The translations under genes and the position numbers were made by a program. From positions 186,001-250,000 of the forward strand of contig JAEWGO010000011.1 in assembly GCA_023388255.1 (NCBI GenBank): a DNA stretch of 64,000 nt. The letters run 5' to 3'. Origin of the DNA: Pseudomonadota bacterium. GTDB lineage: Bacteria; Pseudomonadota; Gammaproteobacteria; Xanthomonadales; Rhodanobacteraceae. Each line of letters begins with the position of its first letter. The stretch's first letter is position 1. The notes below the pieces were generated by a model. It saw only the letters and a program-made list of their open reading frames with translations. It was not told where the DNA came from and searched no databases. Of the stretch, positions 27,519-36,698 are shown piece after piece.

Positions 27519-28106
27519 ATGCGCAAATTCCTCGTCTGGGCCGCATTCGCCAGCGCCTTCGCGCTGCCGGCCGCCTGCGTCACGATCAACGTGTATTTCC
27601 CCGAGGCCGCCGCCGAGAAGGCCGCCGAACAGTTCGTCGACAAGGTCATCGGCGGGCAGGCGAAGGACGCGCCGCCGCCGGAACCTGCGCCGGGCCATTC
27701 GCCGGGCGCGATGCTGCTCGATTTCCTGATCCCGAGTGCCCATGCGCAGCAGGCGAACATCAACATCCAGACGCCGCAGATCCAGGCGATCCAGGTGCGC
27801 ATGCAGCAGCGCTTCTCGTCGACCCTGGCGATGTACTGCGCCAGCGGCGCGATCGGTTTCACCAAGGACGGCCTGGTCGCCGTGCGTGACGCCGCCAGTG
27901 TGCCGCTGCCCGAGCGCGCGACCGTGAACGCGGCCGTCGCCGACGAGAACCGCGACCGCCAGGCGGTCTATCGCGAGATCGCGCTCGCCAACGGCCATGC
28001 CGAGTGGGAAGCGCAGATCCGTGCCGCTTTCGCCAAGCAATGGATCCAGCAGGCACGGCCGGGCTGGTATTATCAGGATGCGGGTGGCGCTTGGCAGAAG
28101 AAGTAG
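27519..28106 (+). CDS. YdbL-like DUF1318 lipoprotein
   Basis: A 195-residue protein. Residues 1-19 form a lipoprotein signal with lipobox LPAAC and Cys20; VTINVYFP and an Ala/Glu-rich helix follow, then a Pro-rich linker. The C-terminal half (EIALANGHAEWEAQIRAAFA, RARPGWYYQ-like ending WQKK) matches YdbL/DUF1318. E. coli YdbL is a soluble periplasmic protein, with a separate small lipoprotein YnbE; here the lipid anchor and TIN-V strand sit on the YdbL protein itself. It may combine both roles (inference). Confidence 0.78.
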   Translation: MRKFLVWAAFASAFALPAACVTINVYFPEAAAEKAAEQFVDKVIGGQAKDAPPPEPAPGHSPGAMLLDFLIPSAHAQQANINIQTPQIQAIQVRMQQRFSSTLAMYCASGAIGFTKDGLVAVRDAASVPLPERATVNAAVADENRDRQAVYREIALANGHAEWEAQIRAAFAKQWIQQARPGWYYQDAGGAWQKK

Positions 28107-28192
28107 GCAGGGCGCCGTCGTACCGGGTATCGGGACGTGACCTCCGCAGAACGTCTTCGGCACTGCGAACACCAGGACAATCCGACTCCATC

Positions 28193-28224
28193 GCGCCCAC
28201 CTGCCCGGTGGGCGCGTCATTTTT
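28193..28224 (+). terminator. Rho-independent terminator after ydbL
   Basis: GCGCCCACC (28193-28201), loop TGCCC and GGTGGGCGC (28207-28215) form a perfect 9-bp stem followed by GTCATTTTT. It ends the ydbH-ydbL transcript; the rlmD ATG begins only 7 bases further on, so rlmD transcription starting upstream would be attenuated. Confidence 0.8.
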
Positions 28225-28230
28225 GAATCC

Positions 28231-29526
28231 ATGCAAACCTTCGAAGTCGACATCACCGATCTCACCCACGATGGCCGCGGCGTCGCCCGTATCGACGGCA
28301 AGACCGTCTTCGTTTCCGGCGCGCTGCCGGGCGAGCACGCACGCATCCAGTTGACCAAACGCAGCCGTCATTTCGACGAGGCGAAGATCGACGAACTGAT
28401 CACGCGCTCGCCCGACCGCATCGAACCGCGCTGCGTGCATTTCGGCACCTGCAGCGGCTGCAGCCTGCAGCACCTGCCGCCGGCGGCGCAGATCGCCGCG
28501 AAGCAACGCGTACTCGCCGAGAATTTCGAACGCATCGGCAAGGTCGAGCCGCAACGCTGGCTCGATCCGCTGACCGACGAACCGTGGGGCTATCGTCGCA
28601 AGGGCCGCTTGTCGGTCAAATGGGTCGCGAAGAAGGACAAGGTGCTGGTCGGTTTCCGCGAGGAGAATCCGCGCTTCGTCGCAGACCTTTCGATCTGCCA
28701 CACCTTGTTGCCCGCGGTCGGCGAACGCATCGCCGCGCTTGGTGAACTGGTCGGTTCGCTCGAAGCGAAAGCCTCGATCGCGCAGATCGAAATCGCTGCC
28801 GGCGACGACACTGTCGCGCTGACGTTCCGCAACCTGCAGCCGTTGTCGGAGTCCGATCGCGCGGCGCTGACCGCATTCGGCCAGGCGCACGCGCTAGCGG
28901 TCCTGCTGCAGCCGGGCGGTCCGGACAGCGTGACGCCGCTGTGGCCGGACGAGGTGCCGCTGTCGTTCCGCATTCCGGACTACGACATCGACATCGCGTT
29001 CCGCCCACTCGACTTCATCCAGGTCAACGCCGGCATTAACCAGCGCATGATTGCGCGTGCGCTGGAACTGCTCGATCCGCAACCGACCGACAACGTGCTC
29101 GACCTGTTTTGCGGGCTCGGCAACTTCACCTTGCCGATTGCACGCAAGGTCGGTCACGTCGTCGGTGTCGAAGGCGAGGCCGCGCTGGTCGCCCGCTCGC
29201 GCGAGAACGCCATGCGCAATGGCATCGCGAACAGCGAATTCGTCGCCGCTGACCTTTTCGCGGATCATCGAGCGGCATCGTGGGCGACGCGACCCTACGA
29301 CAAGCTGTTGCTTGATCCACCGCGTTCCGGCGCCGCTGCCGTGTTGGAGTACTTGCCGCGCAAAGGCACCGACCGCATCGTCTACGTCTCCTGCCATCCG
29401 GGTTCACTCGCGCGCGATGCCGGCACGCTGGTGGAGCAGCACGGTTTCACGCTTGTCGCGGCCGGCGTGATGGACATGTTTCCGCACACCGCGCACGTCG
29501 AGTCGATCGGCTTGTTCGAGCGCTAG
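28231..29526 (+). CDS. rlmD: 23S rRNA (uracil-1939-C5)-methyltransferase RlmD
   Basis: A 431-residue SAM-dependent enzyme that makes m5U1939 in 23S rRNA. An N-terminal TRAM domain (1-60) is followed by iron-sulfur cysteines Cys68, Cys74, Cys77 and Cys156 (4Fe-4S). The methyltransferase domain has DLFCGLGNFTLPIA, DPPRSG and the catalytic cysteine in VYVSCHPGSLARD. All cluster ligands are present. The ATG follows a terminator hairpin very closely, so the promoter position is unclear. Confidence 0.95.
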   Translation: MQTFEVDITDLTHDGRGVARIDGKTVFVSGALPGEHARIQLTKRSRHFDEAKIDELITRSPDRIEPRCVHFGTCSGCSLQHLPPAAQIAAKQRVLAENFERIGKVEPQRWLDPLTDEPWGYRRKGRLSVKWVAKKDKVLVGFREENPRFVADLSICHTLLPAVGERIAALGELVGSLEAKASIAQIEIAAGDDTVALTFRNLQPLSESDRAALTAFGQAHALAVLLQPGGPDSVTPLWPDEVPLSFRIPDYDIDIAFRPLDFIQVNAGINQRMIARALELLDPQPTDNVLDLFCGLGNFTLPIARKVGHVVGVEGEAALVARSRENAMRNGIANSEFVAADLFADHRAASWATRPYDKLLLDPPRSGAAAVLEYLPRKGTDRIVYVSCHPGSLARDAGTLVEQHGFTLVAAGVMDMFPHTAHVESIGLFER

Positions 29527-29544
29527 TCGAAGGAACAGGCCGCC

Positions 29545-30051
29545 ATGCCGGTCGAAATTGAACGCAAATTCCTTGTCGTTGGTGACACCTGGCGTGCACA
29601 GGCCTCGCGCAGCGAGACGATGCGCCAAGGCTATCTCGCCGGCCCGCCGGCTGCGCGCTGTTCGGTGCGCGTCCGCGTCAGCGGCGAGGACGCATTCCTC
29701 AACATCAAATCGGCCACGGCCGGCATCGTGCGCGACGAGTACGAGTACGCGATTCCCGCCGACGATGCGCAGCGCATGCTGGCCACGCTCGCGGGCAACC
29801 TGGTCGGCAAGCGCCGCCATCACGTCGAGATCGAAGGCCATCTGTTCGAGGTCGACGAGTTCGACGGCGACAATGCTGGACTCGTCGTTGCCGAGATCGA
29901 ACTGGATGCCGCCGATGCACCGTTCCCGCGGCCGGAATGGCTCGGTGCGGAAGTCAGCCACCTCGCGCGCTACTACAATCTGAACCTCGCCATGCATCCG
30001 TACGCGCACTGGAGCGCTGCCGAGCGCGACGCGCACGACGCCCATCGATAA
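29545..30051 (+). CDS. CYTH domain protein (inorganic triphosphatase-like)
   Basis: A 168-residue protein with the CYTH signature EIERKFL at 4-10 and alternating charged strands (RVRVSGEDAFLNIKS; EVDEFDG; LVVAEIEL) that line the triphosphate tunnel. Short stand-alone bacterial CYTH proteins hydrolyse inorganic triphosphate or thiamine triphosphate; a few are adenylate cyclases. The sequence supports triphosphatase most, by length. It sits 18 bp after rlmD and 9 bp before nagZ. Confidence 0.85.
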   Translation: MPVEIERKFLVVGDTWRAQASRSETMRQGYLAGPPAARCSVRVRVSGEDAFLNIKSATAGIVRDEYEYAIPADDAQRMLATLAGNLVGKRRHHVEIEGHLFEVDEFDGDNAGLVVAEIELDAADAPFPRPEWLGAEVSHLARYYNLNLAMHPYAHWSAAERDAHDAHR

Positions 30052-30060
30052 GACGACGAC

Positions 30061-31095
30061 ATGCTGATCATTGGACTCCCCGGGAAAACCCTCACCGACG
30101 CGGACCGTGCGCGCCTCGCCGCGCCGCAGGTCAGCGGCGTGATCCTGTTCACGCGCAATTTCGAGAGCCGCGACCAGGTGACTACGCTGATCGACGACAT
30201 CCGCAACGAGCGACCCGATCCGTTCCTGCTCTGCGTGGACCAGGAAGGCGGCCCGGTGCAGCGCTTCCGCGAAGGCTTCACGCGGCTGCCGGCGCTGGCA
30301 CGCCTCGGCGAACTGTACGAACGCGATCCCCGCGCCGCGATCGCGCGTACCGAAGAACACGCCTGGGTCATGGCGAGCGAAATGCGCGCGATCGGCATCG
30401 ACCTCAGCTTCGCGCCGGTGGTCGATCTCGCTCGCGGCAACCGCGCGGTCGGTGAACGCGCGTTCCATGCGGACCCGCAGATCGCTTCCGAACTCGTGCA
30501 GGCCTACCTGCGCGGCATGCGCCTTGCCGGCATGGCCGCGACGATCAAGCATTTCCCGGGACATGGCTCGGTTGCCGAGGACACCCATTTCGATGTCGCC
30601 AACGATCCACGCTCGCTCGACGAATTGCGCGCGAACGACCTTGTGCCATTCGCCGACGCGATCGCGTCCGGTGCGGAAGCAGTCATGATGGCGCACGTCA
30701 CGTATCCGGCGATCGACTCAAGTGCGGCAGGCTATTCGCGCTTCTGGATCGACGACATCCTGCGCGGCGAGCTTGGTTTTCGTGGCGCCGTGATCGGCGA
30801 TGACATCGGCATGGCCGCGGCGGAAACGGTCGGTGGCATCGCCGCGCGCATCGAAGCGCATCTGCTTGCCGGCTGCGATCTGCTGCTCGCCTGCAGCGCG
30901 ACGATCGCCGACGAGTCGATCGTCGCCAGTGCCCATGCGACGCCTTGCGATCCGCAATTGCTCGCGCGCCTGCAAGGAGAAGTAGCGCAGACCTGGGATG
31001 CGCTGATCAGCAACCCGCAGCGCGATGCATTCATCGCGCGGCTGACCGAACTCGATGCCGCGCATGCCGCTGCGGCCGCCACGACTTCAGGATGA
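30061..31095 (+). CDS. nagZ: Beta-N-acetylglucosaminidase NagZ
   Basis: A 344-residue GH3 enzyme that removes N-acetylglucosamine from anhydro-muropeptides in cytoplasmic peptidoglycan recycling. KHFPGHG at 163-169 carries the acid/base histidine and GDD at about 246-248 the nucleophile Asp. No signal peptide, as expected. It overlaps the next gene by ATGA and forms the nagZ-hpt-MTIP cluster also seen in Pseudomonas. Confidence 0.95.
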   Translation: MLIIGLPGKTLTDADRARLAAPQVSGVILFTRNFESRDQVTTLIDDIRNERPDPFLLCVDQEGGPVQRFREGFTRLPALARLGELYERDPRAAIARTEEHAWVMASEMRAIGIDLSFAPVVDLARGNRAVGERAFHADPQIASELVQAYLRGMRLAGMAATIKHFPGHGSVAEDTHFDVANDPRSLDELRANDLVPFADAIASGAEAVMMAHVTYPAIDSSAAGYSRFWIDDILRGELGFRGAVIGDDIGMAAAETVGGIAARIEAHLLAGCDLLLACSATIADESIVASAHATPCDPQLLARLQGEVAQTWDALISNPQRDAFIARLTELDAAHAAAAATTSG

Positions 31096-31643
31096 CAATG
31101 ACGACACCGAATCTTTCCGAAGCGCTCGCGCGCGCCGACCTCGTCCACGACCACGCCGCGTTGAGCGCAGCAATCGCGCGCATCGGTAGCGAGATCGACC
31201 GCGAACTTGCCGGCCAGCCCGCCGTATTCGTCACGGTCATGCAGGGCGCATTGATTTTCGCGGGCCAACTGGCGACCGCGATCACGGCGCCGCTGACCTT
31301 CGACTACGTGCATGCGACGCGCTATCGCGGCGCCACCAGGGGCGGCGAACTGCATTGGATCAAGCGGCCGGGCACTTCGCTCGCTGGCGCCACCGTGCTG
31401 CTCGTCGACGACATCCTCGACGAAGGCCACACGCTCAAGGCGATCGGCGAGTTCTGCCGCGAGCAAGGCGCGGCGCGCGTGCTGCTCGCCGTGCTCTGCG
31501 AAAAGCGTCATGATCGCTGTGTGCCGGGGCTGAAGGCGGATTTCGTCGGCGTCGAAGTGCCGGACCGCTACGTGTTCGGCTACGGCATGGATTTCCACGA
31601 ACAGGCGCGCAACCTGCCTGCGATTTACGCATTGGACGCATGA
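31092..31643 (+). CDS. hpt: Hypoxanthine-guanine phosphoribosyltransferase
   Basis: A 183-residue type I phosphoribosyltransferase. The PRPP loop VLLVDDILDEGHTL is at 102-114/115, and VPDRYVFGYGMD is the C-terminal purine-binding motif. It converts hypoxanthine or guanine with PRPP to IMP or GMP. The neighbour at 31640 releases hypoxanthine from methylthioinosine, so the two probably form one salvage route. It overlaps genes on both sides by 4 bp. Confidence 0.9.
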   Translation: MTMTTPNLSEALARADLVHDHAALSAAIARIGSEIDRELAGQPAVFVTVMQGALIFAGQLATAITAPLTFDYVHATRYRGATRGGELHWIKRPGTSLAGATVLLVDDILDEGHTLKAIGEFCREQGAARVLLAVLCEKRHDRCVPGLKADFVGVEVPDRYVFGYGMDFHEQARNLPAIYALDA

Positions 31644-32389
31644 CGATGCATATCGACCTTGCACTGATTGGTGGCACCGGCCTGTACAGGTTCCCGGGAC
31701 TGGAGGAGGTCGAACGCCACGCGGTCGACACGCCGTACGGTCATCCGTCCGATGCAGTCGTGCTCGGCAAGGTCGGCCCGCACCGCATCGCGTTCCTCGC
31801 GCGCCACGGCGAGTCGCACACGATCCCGCCGCACCGTGTGAATTACCGCGCAAACCTGTGGGCGCTGCATCATCTCGGTGCGCGCCGCATGCTCGGCGTC
31901 AACGCAGTCGGCGGCGTCCGTTCTGACATGGCGCCGCGCGTGCTGGCCGTGCCGGACCAGGTCATCGACTACACCAGCGATCGCCTGACCAGCTATTGCG
32001 ATGTCGCCGGTGCCGAGGTCAAGCACATCGATTTCAGCGATCCGTATTCACCGGCGCTGCGGGCGGACCTGCTCGCGTCCGCTCGGCGTGTCGGTATCAC
32101 CATCGTCGACGGCGGCTGTTACGGTGCCACGCAGGGCCCGCGTCTGGAAACCCGCGCCGAGATCGCGCGCCTGCGGCGCGACGGCTGCGACCTCGTCGGC
32201 ATGACCGGCATGCCGGAAGCCGCGCTCGCGCGCGAGCTGGACGTCGAATACGCCTGTCTCGCGTTGGTCGCGAACTGGGCCGCCGGCTGCGGCGATGAGG
32301 CCGAAATCAGCCTGCCGGAGATCTTCGCCAACCTCGCCGCTGCTACCGCCGAAGTGCCGCGTATCGTCACGGCATTGCTGGAAACCTGA
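31640..32389 (+). CDS. S-methyl-5'-thioinosine phosphorylase
   Basis: A 249-residue PNP/MTAP family phosphorylase: GGTGLY phosphate loop near residue 10, FLARHGESHTIPPHRVNYRAN, GVNAVGG and GMTGMPEAALARE are all family motifs. I prefer the methylthioinosine enzyme over MTA phosphorylase because the gene order with nagZ and hpt mirrors the Pseudomonas cluster (PA3004 region), where MTA is first deaminated. Products would be hypoxanthine and methylthioribose-1-phosphate. Overlaps hpt by ATGA. Confidence 0.85.
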   Translation: MTMHIDLALIGGTGLYRFPGLEEVERHAVDTPYGHPSDAVVLGKVGPHRIAFLARHGESHTIPPHRVNYRANLWALHHLGARRMLGVNAVGGVRSDMAPRVLAVPDQVIDYTSDRLTSYCDVAGAEVKHIDFSDPYSPALRADLLASARRVGITIVDGGCYGATQGPRLETRAEIARLRRDGCDLVGMTGMPEAALARELDVEYACLALVANWAAGCGDEAEISLPEIFANLAAATAEVPRIVTALLET

Positions 32390-32469
32390 ATCGCTCCCAC
32401 ATACGCTGGAGTACGCATGACTTTTCGGAGTTGCGCATTGCAGCTTGATTTGCATCGTTAAGCGATTGT

Positions 32470-32475
32470 TATACT
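32470..32475 (+). promoter_or_regulatory. Cold-shock gene promoter (-10) and structured leader
   Basis: TATACT forms a strong -10; upstream TTGATT or TTGCAT words give only imperfectly spaced -35 options. Transcripts would begin near 32482, leaving a leader of about 85 bases before the csp ATG. The leader contains GCGGGTT (32502-32508) pairing with AACCCGC (32526-32532), in line with temperature-sensitive leaders of cold-shock mRNAs. Confidence 0.5.
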
Positions 32476-32566
32476 CGAAGCGCGTGGTGCAGCAGCCGTT
32501 CGCGGGTTTCGAGATACTCCCGGCGAACCCGCACTGCGCATATCCATCCAGTGAGGGGCTTCATCG

Positions 32567-32773
32567 ATGCTTACCGGTACAGTGAAGTGGTTCAACGATG
32601 CCAAGGGGTTTGGCTTCATCGCGCCAGAGGAAGGTGGTGACGATGTGTTTGTGCACTATTCGGCGATCAATTCGCAGGGATTCCGCACGTTGCAGCAGGG
32701 ACAGCGCGTCAATTTCGAGATCGTCCAGGGCCCGAAAGGCTCACAGGCGTCGGGCGTGCAACCGGTCCAGTAA
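32567..32773 (+). CDS. Cold-shock protein (CspA family)
   Basis: A 68-residue single cold-shock domain with RNP1 KGFGFI (13-18) and RNP2 VFVHY (27-31). It binds single-stranded RNA and melts secondary structure, aiding translation and antitermination. GTGAGGGG precedes the ATG. It is monocistronic: own promoter and structured leader upstream, strong terminator downstream. Confidence 0.96.
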   Translation: MLTGTVKWFNDAKGFGFIAPEEGGDDVFVHYSAINSQGFRTLQQGQRVNFEIVQGPKGSQASGVQPVQ

Positions 32774-32796
32774 GACCCTGCAGCATGTCAACAGAA

Positions 32797-32822
32797 CCCC
32801 GCGTTCTCGCGGGGTTTTTTTC
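32797..32822 (+). terminator. Rho-independent terminator of csp
   Basis: CCCCGCG-TTCT-CGCGGGG followed by eight T residues. The T-run abuts the stop codon of the convergent TPR/OGT gene (32821), so the 3' ends of the two transcripts meet here; on the minus strand the U-tract is poor. Confidence 0.9.
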
Positions 32823-34872
32823 AGGCTTGTGCGCAGCGCTCGCGCCACAGCTTGCGAAGATGAGCGGCGAAGTCTGTGGCGTGGCGCTGCGCATCACACA
32901 GCGTGCGCAGCGTTTGCGTGCGCAGATCGGAACGCGCGGCGCGCAGGGCCTTGATGTTTCGTGCGGCATCGAGCGTTCGTTCGACATAGTCGGCGCGGTC
33001 GCGTGCGACCCATTCGTCACGACCCAACCGCCACAGCAAGCTCGCACTCTGGCGGCTTACGAAGGTATCGCCGGGCAAGGTGATCGTCGGGCAGCCCATC
33101 CATAGCGCATCGCAGGTGGTCGTGCAGCCGGAGAACGGAAACGGATCGAGCGCGATGTCGACGTGGCGGTAGGCTTCCAGCAATTCCGCATACGGTGCAT
33201 GGCCGTGGATGCGCAGGCGTGAGGCCTGGATGCCGCGTGCGCCGAAGCGCGCGGCGAGGTGGTCGCGCGTCGCCGCCTCGCCGAGGTGATGCGCGCGCAG
33301 TTCGAGTCGTGCAGTGGGCAGGCGATGCAGGATCTCCGACCAGGTATCGAGTACGCCATCGTTGAGTTTGGCCAGGCGATTGAACGAACCGAACACGACC
33401 TCGCCGTCGTCGTAGTGTTCCACCGACGGTGAATGGCGCGGCGGCGTGTAGCAGAAGCGCCCCGCGTCGAGCCGCACGAGACGTTCGGAAAAACGCTGGC
33501 CGGAATCCGGCGGCGTCAGCCATGGGTCGCTGAACCATGCGTCCATGGCCGGGACCGCGGTGGTGTCGAACCAGTCGAGCCAGCACACCTGCAACGGCGC
33601 GACACGCTGCGCGAGGACGCCGATGCGGTTCGCGGTGGCGTGGCCGGCGAGGTCGACCAGTACGTCGAGGTCGAGCGCACGAAGGTGTTGCAGCAGCCGC
33701 GCATCATCGAGTCCGCTGGCATCAATCGCCTCGTCGGCAAGCGCCTGCAATTCGCGTGCGCCGGAGCCGCGTGCGGGCTGCAGCGAGATCAGCAGATGGC
33801 GATGACAGCTGCGGTCGAATCGTGCCAGCAGGCCGCCGAGGAAACTGGCGACCGGGCCACCGTCGAGGCGCGGCGTCAGCCAGCCGACGCGCAGGCTCTT
33901 GTCGGGGTCGCATGCCTTTGTCGCGTGCAACGGATCAACCGAAGGCAAGTGGCGCCGTGCGAAATCGCGATGCGCCTGGAACAGCGTGTCATTGCGCTGC
34001 GCTGGGTCGTAGTGCATCAGCACGAGATGGCGTGCCTGCGTTTCGGCATTGCCATCGTGCAGCAATCCGGAGTACGCCGCGAGCCCGGCTTCGACTTCGC
34101 CGCGGTCGACCAGCGCTGTAGCGCGGATCTCGCGCGGTACGCGCCCGCCTGGACGCAATGCGAGCGCGCGTTCGGTCCACTGCAAAGCCTCGCTCGGGCA
34201 GCAGCGCAGATGCAGGTCGGATGCGAGCGCGACGATGCAGGCGTAGTCGTCGGGGTGGCGCACGAGTGCAGCGCGCAGCAATTCGATGCGCCGACCCGTC
34301 GCGCCGGCCGCTGCGAAATCGGCGAGTACGGCCTGAAGCACGGCGCGATTGTCGATCACGGCGGCGTGGTTTGCGGTGGCGAGTGCATCGGCGCGGTCGC
34401 CGCAAAGCAATTGCGCGCGGATGCAGGCATGGCGCGCGGCTGGCCAGTCAGGCGTGGACTTGATCAACGCGGCGAGCGTTGCGGCGGCCTCGTCGTGGCG
34501 CGCGCAGCCGAGCAGGGCGAGGCCGAGATGGAAGCGCGCTCCGGCATGATCCGCATCGGCAGCCAAGGCTGCGTTCGCGGCTTCGATCGCCAGCGCTGGC
34601 TGGCCGAGTGCGAGCAGGACTTCGGCGCGCAGGTTGGCGAGGTTCGCATGATCCGGCAGCAGCACAGTCGCGGCATCGAGTTCGGTCAGCGCCGCGGCCG
34701 GTTGGCCGAATCGATGCAGCAACGCGCCGAGCAGATGACGGGCCTGCGCATGCTGCGGCGCTTCGCGGACGAGCGCCGTGGCGCAGGCCACTGCCTCGGC
34801 GAGGCGGCCTTGATCGGCGAGCGTCAAGGCCTGTGCGAAGCGCGCATCGTCGCCGGCATTCATCGCGGACAT
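32821..34872 (-). CDS. TPR-containing SPINDLY/OGT-like glycosyltransferase (GT41)
   Basis: A 683-residue protein. The first 300 residues are tetratricopeptide repeats (ARHLLGALLHRFGQPAAALTEL and similar units). From about 330 a GT41 catalytic region follows: LRVGWLTPRL, DVLVDLAGHATANRIGVLA, VVFGSFNRLAKLN, and HVDIALDPFPFSGCTTTCDALWMG, which match eukaryotic OGT/SPY and bacterial relatives. Family members attach GlcNAc, fucose or glucose to proteins, some to flagellar or surface proteins. The substrate here is unknown. It is the last gene of a five-gene minus-strand operon, 10 bp after the ABC exporter. Confidence 0.88.
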   Translation of the reverse strand: MSAMNAGDDARFAQALTLADQGRLAEAVACATALVREAPQHAQARHLLGALLHRFGQPAAALTELDAATVLLPDHANLANLRAEVLLALGQPALAIEAANAALAADADHAGARFHLGLALLGCARHDEAAATLAALIKSTPDWPAARHACIRAQLLCGDRADALATANHAAVIDNRAVLQAVLADFAAAGATGRRIELLRAALVRHPDDYACIVALASDLHLRCCPSEALQWTERALALRPGGRVPREIRATALVDRGEVEAGLAAYSGLLHDGNAETQARHLVLMHYDPAQRNDTLFQAHRDFARRHLPSVDPLHATKACDPDKSLRVGWLTPRLDGGPVASFLGGLLARFDRSCHRHLLISLQPARGSGARELQALADEAIDASGLDDARLLQHLRALDLDVLVDLAGHATANRIGVLAQRVAPLQVCWLDWFDTTAVPAMDAWFSDPWLTPPDSGQRFSERLVRLDAGRFCYTPPRHSPSVEHYDDGEVVFGSFNRLAKLNDGVLDTWSEILHRLPTARLELRAHHLGEAATRDHLAARFGARGIQASRLRIHGHAPYAELLEAYRHVDIALDPFPFSGCTTTCDALWMGCPTITLPGDTFVSRQSASLLWRLGRDEWVARDRADYVERTLDAARNIKALRAARSDLRTQTLRTLCDAQRHATDFAAHLRKLWRERCAQA

Positions 34873-34882
34873 GCGCGATTCG

Positions 34883-36652
34883 TCACGCCGCGAATTGCAG
34901 GCGCGCCAGTTCGGCGTATAGACCGTCCTCGCGCACGAGTTCGGCGTGCGTACCCTGCGCGATGATGCGGCCGGCGTCCATCACGACGATGCGGTCGGCG
35001 CGTTGCACAGTGGCGAGCCGGTGCGCGATGACGAGCGTGGTGCGACCGTGTTCGAGCCGCTCCAGCGCTTGCTGGATCAGGTGTTCGGATTGCGCATCGA
35101 GGCTCGACGTCGCCTCGTCGAGCAGCAGCACCGGTGCATCGCGCAGCAATGCGCGCGCGATCGCGACACGTTGCTGCTGGCCGCCGGAGAGACGCACGCC
35201 GCGTTCGCCCAGATAGGTGTCGTAACGTTCCGGCAGCGCGGCGAGGAAATCGTCCGCCTCGGCGCTGCGCGCGGCGTCGGCGATCTGGTCGAGGTTCGCG
35301 CCGCTGCGGCCGAAGCCGATGTTGTCGGCCGCGCTGGCGCCGAACAGCACCGGATCCTGAGGCACCAGCGCGTAGCTGCCGCGCAGATCGGGCAGCGCGA
35401 GTGCGCGCAGGTCGACGCCATCGAGTGTGATGCGGCCTCGCTGCGGATCATGGAAGCGCAGCAGCAACTGGAACACGGTCGTCTTGCCGGCGCCGGACGG
35501 ACCGACCAGCGCTATCGTCTGGCCGGGCTCGACGTCGAGCGTGAAGTCGTGCAGCGCGGCGCGGTCCGGCCGCGACGGATAGCGGAATTCGACCTGCTCG
35601 AAGCGGATCGCGCCGCGCACCGGCTTGGGCAGGATTTGCGCAGGTTCGGGCGAACGGATGTCGGCCTGCGTGTCGAGCAGATCGCCGATGCGACCGAGCG
35701 CACCGCTGGCACGCAGGATCTGACCCCAGACTTCGCTCAGTGCGCCGACCGAGCCGGCTGCGAGTACTGCGTAGATCACGAACTGGCTGAGCACGCCTGG
35801 TGCCATCGTGCCGGCGATGACCGCCTTCGCGCCCATCCACAACACCAGGGTGATCGCACCGAAAGTCAGCAGGATAACCATCGCGGTGAGGCTGCCGGTC
35901 ATCGCAATGCGACGGCGTGCGGTCGCCAGCGCGCGCAGCACGGCATCCCTGTAGCGCACCGATTCCTGCGGCTCGCGCGTGTAGGCCTGCACGGTATGCA
36001 CCGCGTTCAGCACTTCCGCCGCGGTCGCCGAGGCGTCGGCGATGCGATCCTGGCTCTCGCGCGAGAGGCGCGAGACGCGTCGGCCAAACACCACGATCGG
36101 CAATACCACCGCCGGGATCACCAGCACGGTGAAGCCGGCGAGGCGCGGGCTGGTCGCGATCATCAGCGCAGCGCCACCAATCAGCGTGACGACGCTACGC
36201 AATGCGACCGACAGCGTCGAGCCGACGACGGTCTGCACCAGCTCCGTGTCGGCGGCGAGGCGCGACACCAGTTCGCCGGTACGCGTGCGCTCGAAGAACG
36301 CTTGGTCGAGCGTGAGCAGATGGTCGTAAAGTTTCCTGCGCAGGTCCGCGGCGACGCGTTCTCCGAGCAGGCTGACGAAGAAGAAACGCGCGGCCGTCGC
36401 GACCGCAAGCAGCGCCGCAACCGCGAACAGGCCGAGGAAGGTCGCGTTGATTGCTGCCGCGTTCGCCTGCGTGAAGCCGTGGTCGATCATTACGCGCACG
36501 GCTTGCGGCAGGGTCAGCGTCGCCGCCGACGACAACGCGAGGAACCCGAGCCAGCCGGCGATCAGTCCGCGATACGGTGCGAGATAGGGCAGCAGCCGGC
36601 CGAGCGAACGGAGCTTGCGCGGTGGATCGGCGGGCGAGTCGGTCATCGGCAC
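34883..36652 (-). CDS. ABC exporter half-transporter (MsbA/LmrA-like)
   Basis: A 589-residue fused exporter: six membrane helices within residues 20-320, then the ATPase with Walker A GPSGAGKTT (384-392), signature LSGGQQQR (488-495) and Walker B VLLLDE (508-513). It works as a homodimer, moving a lipid or hydrophobic compound out of the inner leaflet. Subgroup members are annotated as lipid A or multidrug exporters; there is no direct substrate clue. An alternative start is two codons downstream (36646). Confidence 0.9.
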   Translation of the reverse strand: MPMTDSPADPPRKLRSLGRLLPYLAPYRGLIAGWLGFLALSSAATLTLPQAVRVMIDHGFTQANAAAINATFLGLFAVAALLAVATAARFFFVSLLGERVAADLRRKLYDHLLTLDQAFFERTRTGELVSRLAADTELVQTVVGSTLSVALRSVVTLIGGAALMIATSPRLAGFTVLVIPAVVLPIVVFGRRVSRLSRESQDRIADASATAAEVLNAVHTVQAYTREPQESVRYRDAVLRALATARRRIAMTGSLTAMVILLTFGAITLVLWMGAKAVIAGTMAPGVLSQFVIYAVLAAGSVGALSEVWGQILRASGALGRIGDLLDTQADIRSPEPAQILPKPVRGAIRFEQVEFRYPSRPDRAALHDFTLDVEPGQTIALVGPSGAGKTTVFQLLLRFHDPQRGRITLDGVDLRALALPDLRGSYALVPQDPVLFGASAADNIGFGRSGANLDQIADAARSAEADDFLAALPERYDTYLGERGVRLSGGQQQRVAIARALLRDAPVLLLDEATSSLDAQSEHLIQQALERLEHGRTTLVIAHRLATVQRADRIVVMDAGRIIAQGTHAELVREDGLYAELARLQFAA

Positions 36653-36698
36653 GGGGCTCTCGGGCGGAGTTGTCGAGGTGCGGGCAAACGGTAAGCGT

